From Cunninghamia lanceolata (Eukaryota > Streptophyta > Pinopsida > Cupressales > Cupressaceae), in assembly GCA_027924645.1 (NCBI GenBank), contig BSBN01000140.1:15708501-15772500 (forward strand): DNA of 64,000 nt, in the 5' to 3' direction. The notes under the pieces are model-generated. The model did not search any database, was not told where the DNA came from, and was given only the letters and a program-made list of their open reading frames with translations. The position numbers and the translations under genes were made by a program. Below are positions 36,723 to 47,446 of the stretch, one piece after another (position 1 is the stretch's first letter; each line of letters opens with the position of its first letter).

Positions 36723-39655
36723 CATGCCAAGGAAATGATCAAGAATTAAACCAACACAGGAAGAGATAAAAGCTAAGAATGCAAAGAAAGTAGTGGATAT
36801 GAGGGAACTTCATGAGAAGAGGAAATTGGGCACGATAAATGAAGACATGCCAATTGAAGAGGAACCACAACCATCACAAAGAGATATGGTATTGGCGGCA
36901 CAAAGAGAATGAATACAAAAAATTCATGCTATGAGAGATTTGAATACCATAGTTGGAGACATGTCCTCTAGCGCAAGTCAACATGTAGGGACACCATCTA
37001 CCACATATTAAGTTGAGAGTACATCATCACTCACATGTGATGAAGGAGGTACGCCATCGTTCCCACCTCAACCTCAAGGTATGTCATCTATTTGATCGAA
37101 GGTATGCCATATAGCCCATCTCATTTAAATATTGATTAAATTCCTAATGTTGAGATGAATTTATCTAACTTAACACCACCTAGAATTTTGCATAGAAAGC
37201 CAAAGTATTTGATTGATATTGATGAGAATATTTTGCAGCCAATGGAAGGTAATATTTTAAAATGTACTTGTAGAAGATATGGTCATAAGATTTGGAGATT
37301 GTTCTTCGAAAAGTTAAATGAGACTACAAGATGTCAACTATTCCTTGAAATGATGCGAAGTATAAAGTATAGGTCCATCATGAAGATTCTTGGGTTGAGA
37401 ACATCAGAGGCTTCAAAAGAAAAATCTATTGTAAAGAATCTAATGAGTGCAAATGGGAATGTGGCTAACACGTCATGTACAAAAGATAGTAATGCAACAC
37501 AGTGTGTGATTACATTGACTATAGTAAGTAGTCAAACGAGGAAAGCTCATCTCATTAGAAAGACAAGTCAAGAATTAAGAATTAATAGGAAAAGTTTATC
37601 AAGATGCCAAAGAATTAAGGACACTAATGTTAATAAATTATGGGCATTCTTAGGGAGACTACCATGAAAAGATAAACTAATTGTTGAAGCATTGAGATCA
37701 CCAATTGAAGACTTTTAGAAGAAATACACAAGGGTATCTCTGAATCAAAGGGATGTGGCAAGAAGGAGAATTGGTAGTCAGAATTGTGAGCCACATCCAA
37801 AGCATTTTTTGGATTAGACTCAAACATAGTTTTATGGTAAATTTCTAGAGAAGTATCCTCAAATTAAAATTTGTCAAAGATATTTTGAAATGTTAAAACC
37901 TTTCTATGTCAAGATAAATCACACATGCACTACTTGTTTTTGTAGATTACACATTGAAATTTCTAACCGTTTTGATGTTTATAGGTCTATATGTTTAGAT
38001 ATGCATACTAACAATGTTTTGCAGGGTTGTACCATATGGGCCCCACCAACATCTTCAAGAGACTTCATATCAAGAATTTTATGTTAAAGAGAGGAAGGTC
38101 AAATATTCTACAAGAAATTATGCTTGGATGGCACATGTCATTGTTGTGGTGCTTGCAACATTTGCCAATATGTGAACATATGGAAAGAACACATGTAGTT
38201 GGAAACAAACTAGTAGAGTTTGGAAAGTATAAAATAGTGGCATACAATACAAAAGATGGTAAAAAAGCAAATAAGTGTGAATTGGTTATTGAAAAGATTC
38301 TGGTGTATCAGTTTATGCCTATATTTCATGATAGAATAGTGTATGAGTATGCAAGACATGCCCATAGAGCTTGATGGTTGGACTTACAATTCGAGTTATG
38401 TAAGGACACATTTTTGGTTGGTAGCATTGTTTCAGTCATTGACTTTGCAGAGAACTACAGTCTACAGCCATAACGTGAGGTACAATCACAATATTACAAC
38501 TCCACATAGGTTTCTATATTTGTGCACATTGCATTCATTCATATGAATGATCATATAGAGGATGATAGAAAGATCATAAGGGATTATAATTTCTATATTA
38601 GTGATGATCAGACACATTCTACGGAGTTCGTACAAGGTTACTTTCAGGTGTTCTACAATGATTTGGATAGAAGGGGCATATCATTCAGTTAGCATATCAT
38701 ATGGTCGGATAACTGTGCATCACAATTCAAGAACTCACAGCATTTCTATTGGCTGAGTAGGAGGCATAATTTTACAAGTATTCAGCATATGTGGAATTTT
38801 TGTAAGGCCGGGCATGGAAAGGGGGAGAATGATGGTGCAGGAGCATGTATCAAAAGAGCCATAACATGAGAAGAGTTAAGGTATAAAGACAATGCAAAGT
38901 TGACAGATGGAAAATTGATTATTGAGTGCTGTAATACTTCCATGGGTCCAGGTAATGAAGGTAAGTCTTTAGTTTGTATATTTTTTTGGTTGATAGATGA
39001 TACTAACATTGCACCGTATGAGGACTATTCTACACTGACATGATCAAGTGAGATGCACTCTTTTAGAAGCTCAATTGCAAGTTCATGGAGTATCCATATG
39101 CGAAAGATGTCATGCTTTTGTTCATCCTATACAATTCAAGCCTGGGATGAGTGTGAGTCAAAAGAGTGGGTTGACGAATGGTAGTTAATTTATCTTAGCC
39201 CACTTGACACGTATCGACCCCCAACAGCAATGGAACTAACATAGACAGAATGATGAGTTCACTTTGACCACATATCAAATCTAGTTCAACCATGTAGTAT
39301 ATCTATTTGCATAGTTTTTGAAATTCTTAATGTCCTTTTACTTTGTAGTTTTTTTTGTAATGTTGACTAATTTCATCTAATTTACTACACATATCAATGT
39401 AGGGCACATATATGCAATTATTACAGATGAAGATAATGAAGAGGGAACATATTATTACTTATGTCATTGTGTTGAGGCTAAAAAGAAATTGGAGACCCGA
39501 GTTATAGATGGAGAAAACATCGAATACCCTACAGGCTCAGTGGTTATTATTGGAACATGGCTTAGAAGGTACCCACATAAGAGTGAACTAATGTTTGGTT
39601 GTTTTAGGACTTTGACGTGCATCGGAAGATTCTTCATTACTCAAACCTTATCATA
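36723..39655 (+). pseudogene. Decayed two-exon transposase-like gene, family not identified
   Basis: A long coding region is readable through several stops. Early part: KPTQEEIKAKNAKKVVDMRE, an acidic/Ser-rich linker, then 37155-37667 with a Cys-containing CTCRRYGHKIW and KSIVKNLM. Middle: CTTCFCRLHIEISN. The C-terminal core (38027-38958) has VIDFAENYSLQPQREVQSQY, then IIWSDNCASQFKNSQHFYWL and GHGKGENDGAGACIKRA, which contain D, D and E/D residues as expected of a DDE-type nuclease fold (inference). A splice donor at 38959 (GAAG|GTAAGT) and an acceptor near 39401 (ATGTAG) lead to exon 2 (GHIYAIITDEDNEEGTYYYL). Nonsense codons in the core look like CGA to TGA and CAG/CAA to TAG/TAA. I saw no terminal inverted repeats. 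Confidence 0.6.
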
Positions 39656-41108
39656 GCATCCAATGTTCATTTGATAAAGTATTGGGGTAGACCTTTGAAC
39701 AAAATTTTGTGGAAGGTGTGCGAGTCTGACCATGAAGCAATACTTGACACAATAAAAAGTAGAGCAGACCCAGATGGTTCATTAGATTAATTTGTAAGTA
39801 TTCACTTTGATTTTTTAAAGTCATGTTACATTGAGTTGTAAGTATGCACATTAATTTGTAAGGTTTGTCTTTTTTTTATTTCCTGCTGCACTTTTACACA
39901 TATACATATTTTTACATCATCATGTTATGCTTCATGGGGTTAGACCTAAGTGATGGATGAAGTTGATTCTGAGAATAATGTATAAAATCTAGGTAATGTA
40001 TAAAATATAGTTGTCTATAGGTGTCTTGGTTTCTAACTAGATAATAGGTGTCTCTAATTGTGATGTAGAGGCAATGTGATAGTTGGAGAATGGCAAACTA
40101 GACAAGGTTTCCTTATGCTCTAAAGCCCAAATTTCATGATCATTATACAAAAGTGGGAACAACAGTTAGAGACTTAGAATTCTTTATGGAAAAAGTGATT
40201 TTAGATGCTATTGGACCCATTCCTATCATTACTAAAGGAAGACCAAAATTAGGATTAACACTTCCTTCACAAACCCAAGAAATGGCTTGTAGGCCTAAAA
40301 AAGGAGAACAGTCCTAATAACTTTTAATATAGATCTTCAAACACAAAACATGGAGAATCAGTAGATACCCATTTGGACTCCCTATCACATAACCAAAACT
40401 GGGTATAGGTTGTTTTATATGATATACCCTAACCTATAACTCCTCTCAATAACCTAGAGCCCCAATTAGGCCTAAAATATGAAGAGACCCCCCTTAAATT
40501 CAGACATAGAACTCAACGAATGACTTGAGCACTTAGTATTCATGTTAAAACTATGAATTTTGTGGGTTTTGTCCTCCAACAATTTGTTGTTCCCAAAAAT
40601 GCCTCTATGGTTCCTTCTCTATGTCTCTAAACATCACTTAACACATGGTTTTGTTAGCTTTCCTCAAAGAAAACCTCTTCTCCTTAGATTTCCTACAAAA
40701 AACTCATCATAGATTACTAGAATAGACCTACTACAACCCATTCCACTGATCAAAAGTGAATCATATTAGTGGAATGGCCAAAAAATGCATGTGTCTTAGG
40801 TCTTAGGTCTTAGGTGAGGCCACATGAGCTTCCACCTTCATGTGGTTCACCTTGTCAGTATAGAATATTTATATTTCTTGAAGCTAAGGGAAACACTTTT
40901 TCTTAATAGGAAAAATTTATCGACTTCAGTTGCACTAATGGTGCAGGGACACCTAGGTTGTCATGCCTCCAAGAGGGGTCAAAAAATAAAATTTTATTTT
41001 GATTGAGTCAATTGTATGTAATAAGGTCTTCTAAGACCATTTCATTTGTTTTTAAGTCACTTTAAGTCATTTGGGGTCAGTTTGAGTCTTTGACTCCTGT
41101 TGCAAAAA
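39656..41108. other. No gene recognised
   Basis: AT-rich DNA after the transposase-like exon 2; it may include that element's 3' end. Short frames lack motifs. Confidence 0.4.
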
Positions 41109-42082
41109 AGTGTCAATGTTGTCAAGTTACACAAAGCAACTTTTATATTTTTGGTGTCCTGCTCTTGATGCAACGAAACTGATAGTTCCAATGCATCTGA
41201 ATGGGTACATTTAGGCTAGGTATGGTTCTAGTTTTCACCCAAACATGTCAAAATAGTCTGAACTACATTGTACCGACGATATCCCTGAAGAGTTTAAAGT
41301 GTAAAAAGGTAGCAATCTTTGACGAGATGTTACTCAAAAACTGTGTCACTTAGAAACATTCTGTCTAAGGAAACATGATCACATAGAGTGCCTCCATAAT
41401 AATATCTCTTGGTTTTTTATATCTTTGAGCCATTTGCCCATGGTGAAAGGTTTTCTGCTGCCCCAAAAATTGTCAGAAGGAGGCAGTGTAAAGTTACAAA
41501 GGGGTGTAACTTTCATCCTGCTCTTGATGTGACCAAATTGAAAGTTCCAATGATATTCAGATGGGTACATTTAGGCTAGGTATGGTTTTGTTTTGTACCC
41601 AAAAATGTCAAAATAGTCCAAGCTACATTGTACCGACGATATCCCTGAAGAGTCCAAAGTGCAAAAAGGCAGCAATCTTTGACGAGATGTTACTCAAAAA
41701 CCATGTCACTTAGAAACAATCTATCTAAGGAAACACAATTGTATAGAGCATCTCTACAATAACCTCTCTCAATTTTTTATATCTCTGATGTATTTTCCCA
41801 TGGTGAAAGGTTTTCTGCTACCCCAAAAATTGTCAGAAGGAGGCAGTGTAAAGTTACAAAGGGGTGTAACTTTCGTCCTGCTCCTGATGTGAGAAAACTG
41901 AATATTGTAACATGTCTAGATGGGTACATTTACACTACGCATGGTCCTATTTTTCACCCAAACATGTCGAAACAGTCAGAGCTACATTGTACTAACGATA
42001 TCCCTGAAGAGTCCAAAGTGTAAAAAGGTAGAAATCTCTGACGAGATGTTACTCAAAAATTGTGTTACTTAGAAATATTTTG
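41109..42082. repeat. ~358-bp tandem array, left part
   Basis: Anchors TACCGACGATATCCCTGAAG at 41271 and 41631 and TACTAACGATATCCCTGAAG at 41990 give periods of 360 and 359. Units contain GATGTTACTCAAAAAC and GGGGTGTAACTTTC. The array continues after element D, where subtracting the insertion restores a period of about 356. Confidence 0.85.
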
Positions 42083-43565
42083 TGGTGCAGAGGCACCTAC
42101 CTAACAGCTGGCCTCCATGAGGCAGTTAGTTTGTTATAGGTCTTGTTTATGATTCCAAGAAGGTCTGATAGACCAAATGCATGTAATAAGGTCACGCTGA
42201 TCATGATAAGATCATGCTGACCAGGCTTTTGCTATTTTTAGTTAGTTGGTTATAACAGCTGTCATGCTGTAGGGTCCGGTTGGCTCTCCCAGCCGCCTGG
42301 AGAGTTCCCAGCCGCTTGGAGTCGGGTCAGTAGTACTCGAAGGCAAATCTATTTAAGCATGAGATCGGTTGATATTGCATAGACAGAGAGATATCATCGA
42401 TCAGACTTTGCGAGAGTGAGGCAGAGCGAGAGAAACTGAGCATTGTATTTGCATCTTTTGAAATCAAATAAAGTATTCCTGTTTGTGTTCATCCTCTGTT
42501 GCATTCCATTGCTTGATCGATTTGCTGGTTTGAGAGGTTTTCATGGATTTACAGATCCATTCCACCGGTTGATCCGTCTGATCGGTGGAATGGCGATGTA
42601 CAGTAGGGTAGGTTGTAGTTTGTTTTCTGTTCACATGCAGGTGTGCAGGTTTGCCGTCAAGAGGTGTTGAAGACCCTAGCATGGGCATGTGCTAGGTCGA
42701 GTTGATAAGTTCGAGTTGGAAGATCACCCTGAGGTTGGATCGGGTCATCCCTGGAGGATCGGCGAAGTGAAATTTCGCTAAGTGAAGAAGTTCGTCAAAA
42801 CGGCATCATCAGGATATCTTGGTGAATATCCTGCAGTCAGTTCGGACATCGTCATCCGGATAAGTGGAGGAGAGCATGATGCTTCCGAGTGCATGAAGTG
42901 CAAGTGCGTCGGGGTGATCATCAGCAGGAGGGCCGAGGAGGAGCATATTGGCATCAGGTTGAAGATCGGGTTGATCAAGTTGATCGCGGGCCGAAAAAAA
43001 ACTAAGTTTGGCCTACAGCAGGATATGACGTCATCATCATCATGATATACGTCATCAGGACATTTTGGAGCGGCAGGATATTGAGAAGCTGCGGGTGACG
43101 TCATCGTCATCAGGATCTACGTCATCAGGATATCGGGTGACGCAAGCATCGAGTGAAAGGTGCGAGGAGTTAAGATTTTGTCTTCATCAGGATAAATGGA
43201 AGGAACCGGATGTTCGTTATCCTGTTGAATATCATGATGTCGAATATCATGATGCTGAAGGAAGTGAGGACGGAGGTTGTCACTGAAGTGAACAATGGAC
43301 GTCAGGAGGATGTTCGCGCTGGTCGAACATGATGATGCTGCCGAACATGACGATGTTGTCGATAGTCGAGTAAGGTGATGCTGTTGACAGTCAAAAGTGC
43401 GGAAGCTTGTCTGCAGGAGGATATCGGTCGGCAGGTGAAATATGATGATGATGCTGACAGTAAAGTCAAATATGATGATGATGAGGATGAATATGATGAT
43501 GATAAGGTTGGGCTGCAGACATCCATGCTATATGCGAAGGTTATAGTGTGGATGCCTCTGCATCA
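42083..43565 (+). repeat. 5' LTR of element D
   Basis: U3 is short: a TATA-like TATTTAAG sits at 42350-42357 and a polyadenylation-like AATAAA at 42467-42472. The following ~1 kb (U5/transcribed side) is rich in ATGATG, ATATC and CGTCATC motifs. TGACGTCA occurs at 43026 and 43096. Confidence 0.92.
42350..42357 (+). promoter_or_regulatory. TATA box candidate, LTR D
   Basis: TATTTAAG, with AATAAA about 115 bp downstream, fits a short U3 and R. The same pair is present in the 3' LTR (45615). Confidence 0.45.
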
Positions 43566-43568
43566 TAG

Positions 43569-43580
43569 TGGTATCAGAGC
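43569..43580 (+). other. Primer-binding site of element D
   Basis: TGGTATCAGAGC, the standard complement to plant initiator Met tRNA, three bases after the LTR end. Confidence 0.9.
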
Positions 43581-43678
43581 TCAGCAAAAGGTCTGGGCTG
43601 TTGTGTGTTGATTCTGTCACCGAAAGGGCAGAGGTAGAGTTGAATTGTGTGTTGTGTGTTGATTGAGAGGTTGACAAA

Positions 43679-45031
43679 ATGCCTCCGAAAGGTAGTGGTA
43701 CTGCAAGGGAATTGCAGGAGATGAAGGAGAAACATGCTAGAGAGATGAGGAAGATGAAGGAGCTTGCTGAAGCACTTCAAGCCAGGCTGACAGCCCTAGA
43801 AAAGAACAAAAAGAGGGAAGTGGAAGACAGTGAGTCTGAAGAAGATGAAGATACTGTTGAAGAGTATGAAGAGGTAGCTGAAGATCTGGATGCTGAAGAC
43901 CAGAGATTGGCAAAACTGTTAAAGGCAGTGCAGAGTGAAAAACCTAAGGTAAAGGTTGATGTTACCAAGTATACTGGAAGCTTGAATGAAGATGAGTTGT
44001 TGGATTGGATTGCTGCACTGGATAATCACTTTGAATGTGAAGATGTTGCTGAGGATCAGAAGGTAAAGATTGCAAAGACCAAGTTAGGAGGTCATGCTTT
44101 GGTATGGTGGGATTATGTACAATCTGAGAGAAGGAAACAAGGGAAGTCTAAGATCACTTCATGGGATAAGATGGTAGCAAGGATCAAGGGTAAATTCTTG
44201 CCAAGGGATTATGACATCCAGATGTTTAAGAAGCTGCAATTTTTAAAGCAGAAAGACAGGGATGTGAAAGCATATACTGAGGAATTTTATCTGTTAAGTA
44301 TGAGATTTGGTCATCATGAGAATGAGGTAGAAAAGGTGGCTAGGTACTTGGCTGGTTTGAGGTTTAACATACAGGATGAGTTTGTTTTAGCTAACCCTAA
44401 GAATGTGGAGGATTGTTATCAAATGGCAATCAAGATTGAAGAAAAGATGAATAGAGGACATGATAAGTCCATGAGAGGAAGAGGAAACAATAGGGGAAGA
44501 GGAGCAGCCCCTACACAAAAGCAAACCAATGAGGGTCAAGAAGACACTGGTAAAGGACAGGGACAGTCTGATTTCAGAGGTGGATGGAAAGGTAATAGAG
44601 GAAGATTTGGAGGTGGTAGAGGTTCTACTACATTTTCAGGAAAATGTTACACCTGTGGAGAGTTTGGTCATCCATCTTTCAAATGTCCAGAAAACAAAGG
44701 TTCATCATCCAGAAATGATAGAACTAATGACAAGAGAGTACAATTGGTACAAGAAGAGAAAGTAGAAGAAAGTGCACAGAGTTCAAACAAAGATCCTGAA
44801 AATGTTGGATATCCAGAGAGTGGAGAATCATTGATGCTCAGGAGAATTAGTTTGCAGGCATCAAAAGATATGATGCAAAGAAGAGCTCTTTTCAAGACCA
44901 CATGTAAGAGTAAAGGTAAGGTATGTAAGGTTGTCATTGATACTGGTTCAACAGACAACATGGTATGCAGGTTTAGCAACAGGGGTGCAACCAACCATCA
45001 GTTGAGAAGAATGACAAGGATGTTGTCATAA
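43679..45031 (+). CDS. Gag protein of element D, fused to a truncated protease start
   Basis: 450 codons, open from an ATG about 100 bp after the primer site. Residues about 8-50 form a charged coiled-coil (MKEKHAREMRKMKELAEALQ). An acidic stretch follows, then the capsid domain from about 90 to 250 (TKYTGSLNEDELLDWIAALD ... ALVWWDYVQ ... FLPRDYDIQMFKKL). After an Arg/Gly-rich linker comes a CCHC zinc knuckle, CYTCGEFGHPSFKCP, which packages RNA. The frame then enters the aspartic protease (VVIDTGSTDNMV), with the catalytic DTG present, but 4 residues later it runs into unrelated sequence and stops. The gag part itself looks intact and could make virus-like particles; pol functions must come from elsewhere. 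Confidence 0.85.
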   Translation: MPPKGSGTARELQEMKEKHAREMRKMKELAEALQARLTALEKNKKREVEDSESEEDEDTVEEYEEVAEDLDAEDQRLAKLLKAVQSEKPKVKVDVTKYTGSLNEDELLDWIAALDNHFECEDVAEDQKVKIAKTKLGGHALVWWDYVQSERRKQGKSKITSWDKMVARIKGKFLPRDYDIQMFKKLQFLKQKDRDVKAYTEEFYLLSMRFGHHENEVEKVARYLAGLRFNIQDEFVLANPKNVEDCYQMAIKIEEKMNRGHDKSMRGRGNNRGRGAAPTQKQTNEGQEDTGKGQGQSDFRGGWKGNRGRFGGGRGSTTFSGKCYTCGEFGHPSFKCPENKGSSSRNDRTNDKRVQLVQEEKVEESAQSSNKDPENVGYPESGESLMLRRISLQASKDMMQRRALFKTTCKSKGKVCKVVIDTGSTDNMVCRFSNRGATNHQLRRMTRMLS

Positions 45032-45347
45032 TTGGGACTATTGCTTGTCCTATAAAGATTGACAGGAAGATAGAGTTGAACATTTCAGCAGTTCAAGAGG
45101 TAGTTCAGTCAGAGGTTCTGGTCAGACAATCTGACAAACATAGAGATAACCTGAGAAGGGCCTACATCAACAGGCATGAGGATTTACTTGCCAGAAAGCA
45201 AGTTACAGTTCAGAAGTCTTGGAGCAGCCAAGAGACAGCAGCAGACAAAGCTGGAACAGGGCAGAACATTGCACAGGCAAAGTATAGGGGTGGAAGACTT
45301 CCACATACTAAACTCATGGGACATGAGTTCTTTTCTGTTGGGGAGTA
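45032..45347 (+). other. Post-deletion remnant between gag and 3' LTR of D
   Basis: A readable stretch (VVIIGTIACPIKIDRKIELN in the frame next to gag's, then 45076-45369) follows the protease break. I do not recognise the domain; it may be the tail of pol or spacer joined by the internal deletion. A weak G-run (TTGGGGAG) lies just before the LTR as the only polypurine candidate. Confidence 0.45.
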
Positions 45348-46830
45348 TGGTGCAGAGGCACCTACCTAACAGCTGGCCTCCATGAGGCAGTTAGTTTGTT
45401 ATAGGTCTTGTTTATGATTCCAAGAAGGTCTGATAGACCAAATGCATGTAATAAGGTCACGCTGATCATGATAAGATCATGCTGACCAGGCTTTTGCTAT
45501 TTTTAGTTAGTTGGTTATAACAGCTGTCATGCTGTAGGGTCCGGTTGGCTCTCCCAGCTGCCTGGAGAGTTCCCAGCCGCTTGGAGTCGGGTCAGTAGTA
45601 CTCGAAGGCAAATCTATTTAAGCATGAGATCGGTTGATATTGCATAGACAGAGAGATATCATCGATCAGACTTTGCGAGAGTGAGGCAGAGCGAGAGAAA
45701 CTGAGCATTGTATTTGCATCTTTTGAAATCAAATAAAGTATTCCTGTTTGTGTTCATCCTCTGTTGCATTCCATTGCTTGATCGATTTGCTGGTTTGAGA
45801 GGTTTTCATGGATTTACAGATCCATTCCACCGGTTGATCCGTCTGATCAGTGGAATGGCGATGTACAGTAGGGTAGGTTGTAGTTTGTTTTCTATTCGCA
45901 TGCAGGTGTGCAGGTTTGCCGTCAAGAGGTGTTGAAGACCCTAGCATGGGCATGTGCTAGGTCGAGTTGATAAGTTCGAGTTGGAAGATCACCCTGAGGT
46001 TGGATCGGGTCATCCCTGGAGGATCAGCGAAGTGAAATTTCGCTAAGTGAAGAAGTTCGTCAAAACGGCATCATCAGGATATCTTGGTGAATATCCTGCA
46101 GTCAGTTCGGACATCGTCATCCGGATAAGTGGAGGAGAGCATGATGCTTCCGAGTGCATGAAGTGCAAGTGCGTCGGGGTGATCATCAGCAGGAGGGCCG
46201 AGGAGGAGCATATCGGCATCAGGTTGAAGATCGGGTTGATCAAGTTGATCGCGGGCTGAAAAAAAACTAAGTTTGGCCTACAGCAGGATATGACGTCATC
46301 ATCATCATGATATACGTCATCAGGACATTTTGGAGTGGCAGGATATTGAGAAGCTGCGGGTGACGTCATCGTCATCAGGATCTACGTCATCAGGATATCG
46401 GGTGACGCAAGCATCGAGTGAAAGGTGCGAGGAGTTAAGATTTTGTCTTCATCAGGATAAATGGAAGGAACCGGATGTTCGTTATCCTGTTGAATATCAT
46501 GATGTCGAATATCATGATGCTGAAGGAAGTGAGGATGGAGGTTGTCGCTGAAGTGAACAGTGGACGTCAGGAGGATGTTCGCGCTGGTCGAACATGATGA
46601 TGCTGCAGAACATGATGATGCTGTCGATAGTCGAGTAAGGTGATACTGTTGACAGTCAAAAGTGCGGAAGCTTGTCTGTAGGAGGATATCGGTCGGCAGG
46701 TGAAATATGATGATGATGCTGACAGTAAAGTCAAATATGATGATGATGAGGATGAATATGATGATGATAAGGTTGGGCTGCAGACATCCATGCTATATGC
46801 GGAGGTTATAGTGTGGATGCCTCTGCATCA
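45348..46830 (+). repeat. 3' LTR of element D
   Basis: Same length as the 5' LTR at a constant offset of 3,265 bp. TGACGTCA is kept at 46291 and 46361. Most differences are transitions. Confidence 0.92.
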
Positions 46831-47446
46831 TTTTGTCTAAGGAAACATGATCATGTAGAGTGCCTCTACAATAACCTCTCTTATTTTTTTATATCTTTGT
46901 GCCATTTGCACATGGTGAAAGGTTTTTTGCCACCCCAAAAATTGTTAGGAGGTAGTGTAAAGTTGCAAAGGGGTGTAACTTTTGTCCTGCTCTTGATGCG
47001 ACCAAACTAACTATTCTAATGCATCTAGATGGGTACATTTATGCTAGCCATGGTCCTTTTTTTCACCCAAACATGTCAAAACAGTCTGAGCTACATTGTA
47101 CCGATGATATCCCTGAAGAGTACAAAGTGCAAAAAGGCAGCAATCTTTGATGAGATGTTACTCAAAACCTGTGTCACTTAGAAATATTCTGTCTATGGAA
47201 ACGTGATCATGTAGAGTGTCTCTATAATAACCTATCTCAATTTTTTATATCTCTAAGGTGCTTGCCCATGTGAAAGGTTTTTTGCTGCCCCAAAAATTGT
47301 CAGGAGGCAGTGTAAAGTTGCAAAGGGGTGTTACTTTTGTTCTTCTCCTCGTGTGGCCAAATTGACAGTTCCAACGTGTCTGGATGGGTACGTTTAGGCT
47401 AGGTATGGTCTTTCTTTGCACCCAAACATGACAAAACAGTCAGAGC
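46831..47446. repeat. ~358-bp tandem array, right part
   Basis: It resumes the unit exactly where element D interrupts it and runs for about one and two-thirds units (anchor TACCGATGATATCCCTGAAG at 47099) before diverging at about 47446. Confidence 0.85.

Larger units (their letters stand above)
42083..46830 (+). mobile_element. LTR retrotransposon D, gag-only gypsy-type, complete with TSD
   Basis: Two 1,483-bp LTRs with 12-bp near-perfect inverted ends (TGGTGCAGAGGC ... GCCTCTGCATCA) flank a 1,782-bp interior. The target duplication is TTTTG (42078-42082 and 46831-46835). Initiator-Met primer site, one gag frame, then an internal deletion that removed almost all of pol. LTRs differ at about 17 sites by eye (near 1%). 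Non-autonomous. Confidence 0.93.

Noticed and set aside
42443..43045. Frames in the LTRs of element D (repeated at 45708-46259)
   Set aside because: Present in both LTRs, overlapping on both strands; U5 composition artefacts.
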